A stretch of 64,000 nucleotides of DNA from Hyphomicrobiales bacterium (lineage in GTDB: Bacteria > Pseudomonadota > Alphaproteobacteria > Rhizobiales > Rhizobiaceae), in NCBI GenBank assembly GCA_021775415.1, contig JAJFHV010000004.1:62001-126000 (forward strand). The letters run 5' to 3'. This document shows, piece by piece, positions 17,118-26,593 of the stretch (its first letter is position 1; each line of letters opens with the position of its first letter). The translations under genes and the position numbers were made by a program. Below the pieces are notes generated by a model. It saw only the letters and a list, made by a program, of their open reading frames with translations. It was not told the DNA's origin and did no database searches.

Positions 17118-18020
17118 ATGTCGTCATTTAAATCCCTGCTTTCCCAACACGCTGCCACAGTCGAAAAGGCGTTGGCTGCAGCATTGGCCAATGACCGGTT
17201 GGAGGGTGAAAATACCCGTCCGGCGCGACTGCTCGAGGCGATGCGGTATTCAGCACTTGCAGGTGGCAAGCGACTGAGGCCATTCTTGTTGATCGAATGT
17301 GCTGGTCTTTTCGGTGTGAAATCCGCTCAATCCGTTCAGGCAGCAGCAGCGCTTGAATGCATTCATTGCTATTCGCTGGTTCATGATGATTTGCCCGCAA
17401 TGGACGATGATGATTTGCGCCGGGGAAAACCAACCACGCATCGCGCCTTTGACGAAGCGATGGCAATTCTTGCGGGCGATGCCCTGCTCACGCTGTCATT
17501 CGACATGATCGCCAGTGAGGCCATTCATCCAGATGGCAGTGTTCGTGCTGACCTTGTCCAGTTGTACGCAAAGGCTGCCGGCTTGGGTGGTATGGTAGGC
17601 GGGCAGGTTCTGGATCTTGCCGCAGAAGGTAAATCGCTGGATGAGGCTGCAATTACTACCCTGCAGGCAATGAAAACCGGTGCATTGATCCGTTGTGCCT
17701 GCGAGGCAGGTGCCATTATCGGAAATGCAAAGCCGGATGAACGGGTGGCGTTAAGGGCGTTTGGCTTTGCAATCGGGCAGGCTTTTCAGCTGGCGGATGA
17801 CATTCTTGATATTACATCAAACGCTGAAACCATGGGCAAGCAGACCGCCAAGGATGGCGGTCGCGGCAAGGGTACGCTGGTGGAGTTACATGGAGTTGAG
17901 GCCACAAGACAACGTGCACAGGAATTGCTGGGGCAAGCCGTCGGCAATCTCTCGGTATTTGGTGATCGCGCGGAAACGTTGGCAAATGCAGCAGAGTTCA
18001 TGGTCAATCGTGATCACTAG
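17118..18020 (+). CDS. ispA: Polyprenyl (farnesyl/geranylgeranyl) diphosphate synthase
   Basis: This 300-residue trans-prenyltransferase chain-elongates dimethylallyl diphosphate with isopentenyl diphosphate. It has GGKRLRPFL (substrate-binding basic patch), the first aspartate-rich motif DDLPAMDDDDLRRGKPT, the MKTGALI helix and the second motif FQLADDILD. Length and motif spacing (two residues inserted in the first Asp motif) fit bacterial short-chain FPP synthases (IspA). The open frame extends 53 codons upstream, but the ATG at 17118 fits the family start and the extension has no recognisable sequence. The last 17 bases overlap the convergent LysR gene. Confidence 0.92.
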   Translation: MSSFKSLLSQHAATVEKALAAALANDRLEGENTRPARLLEAMRYSALAGGKRLRPFLLIECAGLFGVKSAQSVQAAAALECIHCYSLVHDDLPAMDDDDLRRGKPTTHRAFDEAMAILAGDALLTLSFDMIASEAIHPDGSVRADLVQLYAKAAGLGGMVGGQVLDLAAEGKSLDEAAITTLQAMKTGALIRCACEAGAIIGNAKPDERVALRAFGFAIGQAFQLADDILDITSNAETMGKQTAKDGGRGKGTLVELHGVEATRQRAQELLGQAVGNLSVFGDRAETLANAAEFMVNRDH

Positions 18021-18900
18021 TGCCTGATCCAAGCTTTTTTCGAATGTGCGCGATGATTGCGTCCGAGACCGTGCGAATACGCTGAGATTTCGCGTAATCC
18101 TCATGCACAATGTACCAGAATGTTCGGGTGAATGAGATTTCTTCGGGCAAAATCTTGATAAGCTGGGGATGCTCTTTTGCGATGAAGTCGTGGAGAATAC
18201 ATACCCCGCCATTGGCCAGGGTTGCTTCAAGTTGAACATGCACACTGGTGCTTGTCAGGTACGGCTTGATATCGGGACCGAGCAGTGGGATATAATCGAG
18301 TTCCTTGTCGTAGATGAGATCCGGCACATAGCCTATTCCGCGAATGCGCTTGAGGTCTTCAATCTTTTTGACTTCAGGATTGGCATCAAGATAATCGCGG
18401 GTCCCATATAAATGCAGGGTGTAATCTGAAATCTTGCGGAATTTCAACCGACCGGCAGTTGGCCGTGACACGGCAATTGCAATGTCCGCCTCGCGCTTTG
18501 AAAGTGAAAAGGTTCGCGGCATCGCCACGATTTGCAACTCCAGTGCTGGATGGTTCTGGCAAAGTTCGGCAGCGCATTCCGCCAATATCGATGTGGCCAT
18601 TCCCTCCGGTGCACCAATACGAACCACGCCGGAAACGCTGTCATTTTGCCCGCCAATGTCCGACTGGGCTGCGATCGCCCCGGTTTCCATGGATTCGGCA
18701 ATTGACACCAGGTTTTCACCTTCATCGGTCAGTGAATAGCCCTGGGGGCTTCGGTCAAACAGATTGGTGCTGAGGGACTTTTCCAGTGCCTTTATCCGCC
18801 GGCCGACGGTCGCATGATCAACGCCCAATTGTTGACCGGCATTGCTCAAGCGTCCGCTACGGGCAACCGCCAGAAAATATCTGTAATCATCCCAGTTCAA
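18004..18900 (-). CDS. LysR-type regulator, probable controller of the valine operon
   Basis: The protein of about 298 residues has a winged helix-turn-helix (LNWDDYRYFLAVARSG...LGVDHATVGRRIKALEKSL) and a LysR effector-binding domain with the IGAPEGMATSILAE opening. Its TTG start at 18900 fits the usual NWDDYRYF N-terminus; the frame is open further upstream, but that part resembles no LysR. It is divergent from mmsA, with a 22-bp perfect inverted repeat between the two, so control of the valine-propionate operon is the natural inference. The effector may be a pathway acyl-CoA or 3-hydroxyisobutyrate, which the sequence does not tell. Confidence 0.88.
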   Translation of the reverse strand: MNWDDYRYFLAVARSGRLSNAGQQLGVDHATVGRRIKALEKSLSTNLFDRSPQGYSLTDEGENLVSIAESMETGAIAAQSDIGGQNDSVSGVVRIGAPEGMATSILAECAAELCQNHPALELQIVAMPRTFSLSKREADIAIAVSRPTAGRLKFRKISDYTLHLYGTRDYLDANPEVKKIEDLKRIRGIGYVPDLIYDKELDYIPLLGPDIKPYLTSTSVHVQLEATLANGGVCILHDFIAKEHPQLIKILPEEISFTRTFWYIVHEDYAKSQRIRTVSDAIIAHIRKKLGSGTSDHD

Positions 18901-18934
18901 TCTGTAGCCGCCTTGGGTTAGTATGAAGCAGAGG

Positions 18935-18956
18935 CATTGTGCATATTTGCACAATG
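18935..18956. promoter_or_regulatory. Inverted-repeat operator between lysR and mmsA
   Basis: Perfect 9-base arms CATTGTGCA and TGCACAATG are separated by TATT. The site lies 35 bases ahead of the lysR start and 79 bases ahead of mmsA, where a LysR-type recognition site is expected, and its AT-rich centre with dyad arms fits that class. Confidence 0.7.
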
Positions 18957-19034
18957 AAATGGGATATTCCATCGATAGACATACAATTTTATCGGTATAA
19001 AAAGAATTCAAAATCGAATTTGGGAGACAGTTTC

Positions 19035-20534
19035 GTGGAAAAAATCGGACATTATATCAACGGCAAACGCGTAGCGGGTACCAGCGGTCGTGAAGCGGAT
19101 GTTTATAATCCGGCTACCGGTGAGGTTCAGGCTCAAGTGGCGCTCGCCAGTGATGCTGAATTGAATACTGCAATTGAAGTAGCCAAACAGGCCCAGATTG
19201 AGTGGGGGGCGACCAATCCACAAAAACGCGCCCGCGTTATGATGAAATTTGTCGATCTGCTGCACCGCGATATGGACAAGCTGGCCGAAGCGCTTTCACG
19301 CGAGCATGGTAAAACCATCCCCGATGCCAAGGGGGATGTGATCCGTGGACTTGAAGTTGCGGAGTTTTGTGTTGGGGCACCACACCTCCTTAAGGGCGAA
19401 TTCAGTGAAGGGGCGGGTCCGGGCATTGATATGCATTCTGTCCGCCAGCCTTTGGGTGTGGTCGCGGGTATTACCCCGTTCAATTTCCCGGCGATGATCC
19501 CGATGTGGAAATTCTGCCCGGCGCTTGCTTGCGGTAACGCCTTTATTCTCAAGCCGTCCGAGCGTGATCCATCTGTGCCAATTATGCTGGCAGAACTGAT
19601 GAACGAAGCTGGTTTACCCGATGGGCTGTTGAACGTTGTTAATGGCGACAAGAGTGCGGTTGATGGCATTTTGGACCATGAAGACATCATGGCTGTTGGG
19701 TTTGTCGGCTCAACTGCAATTGCCGAGTATGTGTATTCACGTGGTGCTGCCAACGGCAAGCGGGTTCAGTGTTTCGGTGGCGCAAAGAACCACATGTTGA
19801 TCATGCCGGATGCCGATATGGACCAGGCGGTTGATGCGCTGGTGGGTGCAGGCTATGGCGCGGCTGGTGAGCGTTGCATGGCGGTTTCGGTTGCGGTTCC
19901 AATCGGTGAAGATACCGCAGACCGGCTTATGGAAAAACTTACCCCACGGGTCGAGAACCTTAAAATTGCGCCTTACACCGCCGGTGATGATGCTGACTTT
20001 GGTCCACTGGTCACCAAAGAAGCCCATGAGCGCGTTAAGGGGTATGTGGATGCTGGTGTCAAAGAGGGAGCAACCCTTGCCGTAGATGGTCGCGAGTTTT
20101 CGATGCAGGGCTATGAGAACGGTTATTTCATTGGCGGGTGTTTATTCGACAACGTGACCAAGGATATGTCGATCTACAAGGACGAAATCTTTGGGCCGGT
20201 GCTTTCCGTCGTGCGGGCCAAAACCTATGAAGAGGGTTTGGATCTCGCCATGACCCATGAATATGGCAATGGTGTTTCCCTGTATACGCGTGATGGGGAT
20301 ACGGCGCGTGACTTTGCAAACCGGATCAACATCGGAATGGTGGGCATAAACGTGCCGATTCCCGTGCCGCTTGCCTATTTCACCTTTGGCGGCTGGAAGC
20401 GTTCCGGCTTTGGTGATTTGAACCAGCATGGCCCGGATGGGTTCCGTTTCTACACACGGACGAAAACCATCACTTCCCGCTGGCCATCGGGTATCAAGGA
20501 AGGTGCTGAATTCTCAATCCCGACGATGAACTAG
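19035..20534 (+). CDS. mmsA: Methylmalonate-semialdehyde dehydrogenase (CoA-acylating)
   Basis: MmsA oxidises methylmalonate semialdehyde with CoA and NAD+ to propionyl-CoA and CO2, the link from valine to propionate metabolism. The 499-residue aldehyde dehydrogenase-fold protein has the cofactor segment PFNFPAMIPMWKFCPALACGN, FVGSTAIAEYV, and the nucleophile Cys at about residue 281 in GAAGERCMAVS, the typical MmsA context. It lacks the general-base Glu region of ordinary ALDHs, as the CoA-dependent family does. The GTG start at 19035 has GGGAG eight bases upstream; the longer frame would run through the operator. It is first in an operon reaching mcm. Confidence 0.95.
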   Translation: MEKIGHYINGKRVAGTSGREADVYNPATGEVQAQVALASDAELNTAIEVAKQAQIEWGATNPQKRARVMMKFVDLLHRDMDKLAEALSREHGKTIPDAKGDVIRGLEVAEFCVGAPHLLKGEFSEGAGPGIDMHSVRQPLGVVAGITPFNFPAMIPMWKFCPALACGNAFILKPSERDPSVPIMLAELMNEAGLPDGLLNVVNGDKSAVDGILDHEDIMAVGFVGSTAIAEYVYSRGAANGKRVQCFGGAKNHMLIMPDADMDQAVDALVGAGYGAAGERCMAVSVAVPIGEDTADRLMEKLTPRVENLKIAPYTAGDDADFGPLVTKEAHERVKGYVDAGVKEGATLAVDGREFSMQGYENGYFIGGCLFDNVTKDMSIYKDEIFGPVLSVVRAKTYEEGLDLAMTHEYGNGVSLYTRDGDTARDFANRINIGMVGINVPIPVPLAYFTFGGWKRSGFGDLNQHGPDGFRFYTRTKTITSRWPSGIKEGAEFSIPTMN

Positions 20535-20552
20535 GATCACAAGGACACAAGA

Positions 20553-21695
20553 ATGGATTTTTCACTCTCAGAAGAACAGACCGCCATCTATGAGATGGCG
20601 CGTTCTTTTGCGGATGAAAAAATTGCGCCGCATGCAATTGAATGGGACGAGACCGGGCACTTTCCAAAGGATGTTGTGAAATCCGTCGGCGAACTCGGCA
20701 TGGCCGGCATCTATGTGCGCGAGGATGTGGGCGGTTCTAATCTGGGCAGGCTGGACGCAACGCTGATATTTGAAGCGCTTGCCTATGGCTGCCCTTCGAT
20801 TGGATCGTTCATCTCAATCCACAATATGTGTTCCTGGATGATTGATACATTCGGGACCGAGGAGCAGCGCCAGAAATGGTTGCCGGAATTCACCTCGATG
20901 GAAAAAATCTGCAGTTATTGTCTGACGGAACCCGGTTCCGGCTCTGATGCGGCTGCCCTTCGCACAAAGGCTGAACGCGACGGCAATCAGTGGAAACTGA
21001 ATGGCACCAAGGCCTTCATATCCGGGGGTGAAACTTCGGATGTGTATTTGACCATGGTGCGGACCGGCGAAGACGGGCCGAAGGGGGTATCTGCCGTACT
21101 GGTTGAAAATCCATCCGATGGACTTTCGTTCGGTGCCAATGAGCGCAAGATGGGCTGGCGGGCGCAGCCTACCGCGCAAGTACAATTTGATGACTGCAAG
21201 ATACCGGCGGATCATTTGCTGGGTGAAGAAGGCAAGGGCTTTACCTATGCCATGGCAGGGCTTGATGGTGGGCGTCTAAACATTGCCGCGAGCGCACTGG
21301 GTGCAGCGCAATGTGCGCTTGATAAGACGCTTGTCTACATGAAAGAACGCAAGGCTTTCGGCAAACCGATTGCCGAATTCCAGGCGCTGCAGTTTCGAAT
21401 TGCAGACATGGAGACGGATTTGCAGGCAGCGCGGGTGTTTCTTCGGCAGGCCGCCTGGAAGGTGGACAATGAATCTCCCGATGCGACCAAGCATTGTGCG
21501 ATGGCAAAACGGCTGGTGACGGATCTTTGTTTCCGTGTTGCCAATGATGCACTGCAACTGCATGGCGGTTACGGCTACTTGTCTGATTATGGCATCGAGA
21601 AAATTGTTCGTGATCTTCGGGTACATCAGATTCTTGAGGGCACCAATGAGATCATGCGGATGATTATTTCTCGTCACATGTTGAACGAGAAATAG
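20553..21695 (+). CDS. Acyl-CoA dehydrogenase, probable isobutyryl-CoA dehydrogenase
   Basis: This 380-residue FAD enzyme has the family signatures CSYCLTEPGSGSDAA (flavin/substrate contact), QFDDCKIPADHLLGEEGKGF, ERKAFGKPIAEFQ and the C-terminal LQLHGGYGYLSDYGIEKIVRDLRVHQILEGTNEI. The catalytic base Glu is expected in the LEGTNE segment. Its place directly after mmsA and ahead of the 3-hydroxyisobutyryl-CoA hydrolase makes isobutyryl-CoA to methacrylyl-CoA the most likely reaction. It should pass electrons to ETF, which is not encoded here. The gap to mmsA is 18 bases with a ribosome-binding AAGGA. Confidence 0.92.
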   Translation: MDFSLSEEQTAIYEMARSFADEKIAPHAIEWDETGHFPKDVVKSVGELGMAGIYVREDVGGSNLGRLDATLIFEALAYGCPSIGSFISIHNMCSWMIDTFGTEEQRQKWLPEFTSMEKICSYCLTEPGSGSDAAALRTKAERDGNQWKLNGTKAFISGGETSDVYLTMVRTGEDGPKGVSAVLVENPSDGLSFGANERKMGWRAQPTAQVQFDDCKIPADHLLGEEGKGFTYAMAGLDGGRLNIAASALGAAQCALDKTLVYMKERKAFGKPIAEFQALQFRIADMETDLQAARVFLRQAAWKVDNESPDATKHCAMAKRLVTDLCFRVANDALQLHGGYGYLSDYGIEKIVRDLRVHQILEGTNEIMRMIISRHMLNEK

Positions 21696-21696
21696 T

Positions 21697-22743
21697 TTGG
21701 CGCTTTCTGACGATATCAATATTCGCCAGACCGGCAAGGCAGGCCGCATAACCCTTACCCGCCCGGACGCATTGAATGCCATGACCTATGAGATGTGTCT
21801 GGCGATTGAGCAGGCGTTGATCAAATGGCGGGATGATCCATCGGTCGAACTGGTTGTGATTGATGCGGAAGGCGAACGGGCATTTTGCTCCGGCGGGGAC
21901 ATCCAGCAGCTTTACGGCACCGGGATGGCAGGAAACTTCGAATACGGGCGAAAATTTTGGGCCGATGAATACCGGCTCAACGCGATAATCTCAAATTATC
22001 CCAAGCCCTATGTGTCGATCATGGATGGTATTGTCATGGGTGGCGGGGTTGGGATTTCTGCGCATGGTTCACACCGCATCGTCACAGAGCGCACTCTGTT
22101 CGCGATGCCGGAATGTGGAATTGGCCTGGTTCCGGATGTGGGCGGTAACAAGTTTTTGGCAACTGCACCGGGACGAACCGGCGAACTTCTTGCAGCAACG
22201 GGCGCACGCCTTAAGGCTGCAGATACAATATACTCAGGCTTTGCCGACACGTTTGTTTCGAGTGAATTTCTTCCAGAACTCATTGCGGAGTTGGAGAGAT
22301 CTGGTTATCCCATGGTGATTTCCACTTATGCCGGTGAATCTGAGCCGGGGGAATTGGGTGCCATTCAAAACCGCATTGACGACCACTTTTCCATGGAAAC
22401 TCCGGCCTTGATTATTGCGTCACTTGAAGCTGACAACAGTGAATGGACAGGAATGCAGGCCAAGTTGATACGGAGAAACTGTCCGCTAGCGGTTGCTTGC
22501 GCCATTGAGGTTGTCCGCCGCAGCAGAGACCTTGCTTCAATCGAGGAAATACTCGGGCTGGAATACCGGTTCAGCTGGCGTTCGATGTCTGATGGTGATT
22601 TTCTGGAGGGCATTCGGGCGCAGATCATCGACAAGGATCGTTCACCAAAATGGCAGGTTCCTACTTTGGAAGGACTGACAAGCGAGCAAATATCAGCAAT
22701 GTTGGAGCCGTTGGGTGAAAATGAACTGAACCTGGCAATTTAG
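21697..22743 (+). CDS. 3-hydroxyisobutyryl-CoA hydrolase
   Basis: The 348-residue crotonase-superfamily protein is longer than enoyl-CoA hydratases and has the HIBCH features: RPDALNAMT, the oxyanion-hole segment FCSGGDIQQLY, the IMDGIVMGGGVGISAHG helix, the MPECGIGLVPDVGG motif with the catalytic Glu, and a C-terminal extension ending in the PKW segment seen in the family. It releases free 3-hydroxyisobutyrate, the substrate of MmsB encoded next. The start is TTG one base after the preceding stop, which suggests translational coupling. Confidence 0.9.
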   Translation: MALSDDINIRQTGKAGRITLTRPDALNAMTYEMCLAIEQALIKWRDDPSVELVVIDAEGERAFCSGGDIQQLYGTGMAGNFEYGRKFWADEYRLNAIISNYPKPYVSIMDGIVMGGGVGISAHGSHRIVTERTLFAMPECGIGLVPDVGGNKFLATAPGRTGELLAATGARLKAADTIYSGFADTFVSSEFLPELIAELERSGYPMVISTYAGESEPGELGAIQNRIDDHFSMETPALIIASLEADNSEWTGMQAKLIRRNCPLAVACAIEVVRRSRDLASIEEILGLEYRFSWRSMSDGDFLEGIRAQIIDKDRSPKWQVPTLEGLTSEQISAMLEPLGENELNLAI

Positions 22744-22755
22744 GGAGCGCGTATA

Positions 22756-23643
22756 ATGACAAAAGTTGGTTTCATTGGTTTGGGCAATATGGGGATGCCA
22801 ATGGCAATCAATCTGGTGAAGGCGGGTCATGATGTTTCGGCGTTTGATGCGGTTCCGGCATTGCTCGAGCAAGCTCACTCGCACGGCATGATCACCTGTG
22901 GTTCGGCTGAGGAGGCAGTTGAGAATGTCGAGATCATTGTCACGATGCTTCCCAATGGCGAGATCGTCAAAAAGGTATTTAATGAAATTGTGCCGGTGGC
23001 AAAGGCCGGGACGACCATCATTGATTCTTCCACCATTGATGTATCGAGCGCAAAGATTGTTCACAAACAAGGCGCTGATGCGGGCCTTGGCTGCCTCGAT
23101 GCGCCGGTCTCCGGCGGTGTCGGTGGTGCGGAAGCTGGAACACTCACCTTCATGGTGGGAGGCCCGAAGACAGCATTTGATGCAGCGCAGCCCATCTTGG
23201 ATGTCATGGGTGGCAAAATCGTTCACTGCGGTGAGGGCGGGGCAGGGCAATCGGCAAAGATTTGCAACAACATGCTGCTGGGTGTTTCAATGATTGGCAC
23301 TTGCGAGGCATTTTCGCTGGCGGAAAAACTGGGACTGGATCAAAAGGCCCTGTTTGATGTGGTTTCCACCTCGTCCGGTTCCTGCTGGTCTGTGAATACC
23401 TATTGTCCGGTTCCAGGAGTTGGCCCGAAAAGCCCGTCGGACAATGATTACAAACCCGGGTTTGCTGCGGCATTGATGTTGAAGGATTTGATGCTTTCCC
23501 AGCAGGCTGCTGATGAGAGCAGTATGGCAACCCCGATGGGGGCTCACGCGACGGAGATTTACAAGGCGTTTGTTGACGCAGGTCACAGTGATACAGATTT
23601 TTCCGGGATAATTGGTTATCTCAACGAAATGAAAAGAGGTTGA
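22756..23643 (+). CDS. mmsB: 3-hydroxyisobutyrate dehydrogenase
   Basis: This 295-residue beta-hydroxyacid dehydrogenase oxidises 3-hydroxyisobutyrate to methylmalonate semialdehyde with NAD+. It has the N-terminal motif [21 protein letters not shown] (Rossmann plus signature), the substrate-binding [16 protein letters not shown] stretch, and the catalytic Lys in [15 protein letters not shown] with the usual Asn four residues later. Its product is used by MmsA, encoded first in the operon. A ribosome-binding GGGAG precedes the ATG. Confidence 0.95.
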   Translation: MTKVGFIGLGNMGMPMAINLVKAGHDVSAFDAVPALLEQAHSHGMITCGSAEEAVENVEIIVTMLPNGEIVKKVFNEIVPVAKAGTTIIDSSTIDVSSAKIVHKQGADAGLGCLDAPVSGGVGGAEAGTLTFMVGGPKTAFDAAQPILDVMGGKIVHCGEGGAGQSAKICNNMLLGVSMIGTCEAFSLAEKLGLDQKALFDVVSTSSGSCWSVNTYCPVPGVGPKSPSDNDYKPGFAAALMLKDLMLSQQAADESSMATPMGAHATEIYKAFVDAGHSDTDFSGIIGYLNEMKRG

Positions 23644-23644
23644 T

Positions 23645-24415
23645 ATGAGCGATGTGGTTCCAAGCGCAACAAAGGGCAAGGTCGGCATTTTGACGATCAA
23701 CCGGCCCGAAGCGCTCAATGCGATCAATTCGGAGGTCATGGACCAGTTGATTGCCAAGGCGCATGCGTTTGATGAAGACGAAACCATCGGCTGTATTGTC
23801 ATTACGGGGTCTGAAAAGGCATTTGTGGCGGGCGCTGACATCAAGGAAATGCAGGAAAAATCCTACATGGACATGTTCCTCGCTGACCGACAGTCCGTAT
23901 GGGAAGGGTTTGCCTCAACCAGAACTCCGACAATTGCTGCAGTTTCCGGTTATGCGCTAGGAGGCGGTTGCGAAATTGCCATGATGTGCGACATGATTTT
24001 TGCGTCTGACACGGCGAAGTTCGGCCAGCCGGAAATCAAGATTGGGGTTATTCCCGGTTGGGGTGGAAGCCAGCGCCTTACAAAGGCAGTTGGCAAGGCG
24101 AAGGCAATGGACTTGATTCTCACCGGCCGGATGATGGATGCAGAAGAGGCAGAGCGTTCTGGTCTTGTTGCCCGCATTATTCCAGGCGACGAATTGTTGG
24201 CAGAGACCCTCAAGGCTGCAGAAGCAATTGCAAACTATTCACGGCCTTCGGTGCTGCTTGGAAAAGAAGCGATCAATCGTGCCTTTGAAACAACGCTTCA
24301 AGAGGGTGTCAAATTTGAACGTCGGGTGTTTTACTCGTTGTTTGCGACCGAAGATCAAAAAGAAGGCATGGTGGCCTTTGCTGAAAAGCGCAAACCAGAG
24401 TTTAAAAACAAGTAG
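23645..24415 (+). CDS. Enoyl-CoA hydratase, probably methacrylyl-CoA hydratase
   Basis: The 256-residue crotonase has the family motifs [20 protein letters not shown] (oxyanion hole), the [15 protein letters not shown] helix with the first catalytic Glu region, and [17 protein letters not shown] with the second. Length and motifs are those of short-chain enoyl-CoA hydratases. In this operon its natural task is hydration of methacrylyl-CoA to 3-hydroxyisobutyryl-CoA, between the acyl-CoA dehydrogenase and the hydrolase; crotonyl-CoA is an equally possible substrate biochemically. It starts one base after the mmsB stop. Confidence 0.92.
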   Translation: MSDVVPSATKGKVGILTINRPEALNAINSEVMDQLIAKAHAFDEDETIGCIVITGSEKAFVAGADIKEMQEKSYMDMFLADRQSVWEGFASTRTPTIAAVSGYALGGGCEIAMMCDMIFASDTAKFGQPEIKIGVIPGWGGSQRLTKAVGKAKAMDLILTGRMMDAEEAERSGLVARIIPGDELLAETLKAAEAIANYSRPSVLLGKEAINRAFETTLQEGVKFERRVFYSLFATEDQKEGMVAFAEKRKPEFKNK

Positions 24416-24424
24416 GAACTTTCG

Positions 24425-25957
24425 ATGCGTGACATTCTTGAAGAACTGGAAGACCGCCGTGAACAGGCCCGGCTTGGTGGCGGGAAAAAGCGCATTGATG
24501 CCCAGCATGCCAAAGGCAAACTGACTGCCCGCGAGCGGATAGAAATCCTTGTCGATGAAGGTTCGTTCGAAGAATACGATATGTTTGTCACCCATCGCTG
24601 CACTGAATTCGACATGGAAAAGACCAAGATGTCGGGTGATGGGGTGGTGACTGGCTGGGGCACGGTGAATGGCCGGATGATCTATGTGTACAGCCAGGAC
24701 TTTACAGTGTTTGGCGGTTCGCTTTCCGAGACCCACGCCAAGAAGATCTGCAAGATCATGGATATGGCCATGAAGAATGGTGCACCGCTGATCGGTATCA
24801 ATGATTCAGGTGGTGCACGTATCCAGGAAGGTGTTGCGTCACTCGGCGGATATGCCGATGTTTTCCAGATGAACACTTTGGCTTCCGGAGTGATCCCGCA
24901 GATTTCGATGATCATGGGTCCCTGCGCCGGGGGTGCGGTCTATTCGCCTGCCATGACGGATTTCATTTTCATGGTGCGTGACAGTTCCTACATGTTTGTC
25001 ACCGGACCGGATGTGGTGAAAACCGTTACCAATGAAATTGTCACCGCTGAGGAATTGGGTGGCGCAAAAACCCACACCACCAAATCATCGGTTGCCGACA
25101 ATGCCTATGACAACGACGTGGAGGCGCTGGCGGCACTTCGCCAGTTTATCGATTTTCTGCCACTCAACAATCGTGAAAAGCCACCGGTGCGGCCATTCTT
25201 TGACACACCGGACCGGCAAGACCCTTCGCTGGACAGCTTGATCCCGGATAATCCAAACAAGCCCTACGACATCAAGGAGCTGGTTCACAAAATTGCCGAT
25301 GAAGGCGGTTTTTTCGAAATTCAGCCGGATTATGCAAAAAACATTGTTACCGGATTTATCCGGATGGAGGGTTCGACAGTCGGTGTGGTGGCCAATCAGC
25401 CATTGGTGCTTGCAGGTGTGCTGGACATTGCAGCTTCGCGTAAAGCCGCGCGGTTTGTGCGGTTTTGCGATTGTTTCAACATTCCAATTCTGACACTCGT
25501 GGATGTCCCCGGGTTTCTGCCCGGAACGGCCCAGGAATATGGCGGAGTCATCAAGCATGGCGCGAAACTGCTGTTTGCCTATGGTGAAGCAACCGTGCCG
25601 AAGGTGACGCTGATCACCCGCAAGGCCTATGGTGGTGCGTATGATGTGATGGCTTCAAAACATCTACGGGGCGACGTTAATTACGCCTGGCCGACGGCAG
25701 AGATCGCGGTGATGGGCGCCAAGGGTGCCACGGAAATTCTGTACCGCTCAGAACTTGGCGACAAGGAAAAGATCGCCAAGCGCACCAAGGATTACGAGGA
25801 CCGTTTTGCCAATCCGTTTGTGGCGGCCGAAATGGGTTTCATTGATGATGTGATCATGCCGCATAATACCCGCAAGCGTCTGACGCGGGCCTTCGCATCA
25901 CTGCGCAAAAAGGATCTGCAGAACCCGTGGAAAAAACACGACAACATACCGCTGTGA
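24425..25957 (+). CDS. pccB: Propionyl-CoA carboxylase beta chain (carboxyltransferase)
   Basis: This 510-residue carboxyltransferase moves CO2 from carboxybiotin to propionyl-CoA, giving (S)-methylmalonyl-CoA. It has the N-terminal [22 protein letters not shown], the acyl-CoA binding segment [36 protein letters not shown], and in the C-terminal half [25 protein letters not shown] with [13 protein letters not shown]. Length and motifs fit PccB rather than acetyl-CoA carboxylase. It sits between the enoyl-CoA hydratase and a TPR protein, with pccA following. Confidence 0.96.
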   Translation: MRDILEELEDRREQARLGGGKKRIDAQHAKGKLTARERIEILVDEGSFEEYDMFVTHRCTEFDMEKTKMSGDGVVTGWGTVNGRMIYVYSQDFTVFGGSLSETHAKKICKIMDMAMKNGAPLIGINDSGGARIQEGVASLGGYADVFQMNTLASGVIPQISMIMGPCAGGAVYSPAMTDFIFMVRDSSYMFVTGPDVVKTVTNEIVTAEELGGAKTHTTKSSVADNAYDNDVEALAALRQFIDFLPLNNREKPPVRPFFDTPDRQDPSLDSLIPDNPNKPYDIKELVHKIADEGGFFEIQPDYAKNIVTGFIRMEGSTVGVVANQPLVLAGVLDIAASRKAARFVRFCDCFNIPILTLVDVPGFLPGTAQEYGGVIKHGAKLLFAYGEATVPKVTLITRKAYGGAYDVMASKHLRGDVNYAWPTAEIAVMGAKGATEILYRSELGDKEKIAKRTKDYEDRFANPFVAAEMGFIDDVIMPHNTRKRLTRAFASLRKKDLQNPWKKHDNIPL

Positions 25958-25966
25958 GGAAATGAG

Positions 25967-26593
25967 TTGAAAACGTATACACCAGATAAACCTGCAACGT
26001 TCTTTTCCGGGATACTCATCGCGGTATTGGTGATCAGCTATTTGCTTGTTTCACCGGTTTACGCCCAACTCGGTCGTGCGACGCCTATTTGGGAAGGTAT
26101 TGAGAAATCAGAATCTGAGCTTGTCGCCGATCAGGAGCTGATTAAAAAATCACTTGAATTCACCAAGGGTGATGCGACGCTTGCAGCACAATATGCCGTG
26201 CGTACTGCTTGGGAGCGAATTAGCAAGGGTGATCCTGATGGCGCAATCCGTCGTCTCAATCAGGCATGGCTGATCAAGCCGGATCTTTCGGATATTTATT
26301 GGGGTTTTGCGATTGCCACACACATAAGGGGTGATGACCTTAAGGACGTGGAGCGATGGTTTGCCCAAGTCGAGACAGAAATCCAGGGCAGTGCCCGTCT
26401 GTCAACCGATTATGGGCGGGTGTTGGAAGAACGCCAATTGCCGGAGCGGGCGCGGCCATTGTTTGAGCAGGCCCTTGCACTCGACCCAAACTACGAACAG
26501 GCGCACATTGGTATGATCCGGGTTGCGGAGGCCTTGGGTGATGAAGAACTGGCCAGCAAACACCAGCAAATTTACGACGGGCTGAAACAATAA
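25967..26593 (+). CDS. Exported or membrane-anchored TPR protein between pccB and pccA
   Basis: The 208-residue protein has an N-terminal hydrophobic segment (about 13-35, ending VYAQL) that looks like a signal sequence or anchor, then helical repeats: YAVRTAWERISKGDPDGAIRRLNQAW, a middle pair, and ARPLFEQALALDPNYEQAHIGMIRVAEALGD, which fit TPR spacing. It starts with TTG nine bases after pccB and its stop overlaps the pccA ATG by one base, so it is firmly embedded in the operon. I do not know a function; a periplasmic protein between two subunits of a cytosolic enzyme is odd. Confidence 0.72.
   Translation: MKTYTPDKPATFFSGILIAVLVISYLLVSPVYAQLGRATPIWEGIEKSESELVADQELIKKSLEFTKGDATLAAQYAVRTAWERISKGDPDGAIRRLNQAWLIKPDLSDIYWGFAIATHIRGDDLKDVERWFAQVETEIQGSARLSTDYGRVLEERQLPERARPLFEQALALDPNYEQAHIGMIRVAEALGDEELASKHQQIYDGLKQ

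Noticed and set aside
18939-19034. Upstream ATG for mmsA
   Set aside because: It lies inside the inverted-repeat operator and lacks a ribosome-binding site; the GTG at 19035 has GGGAG at good spacing.
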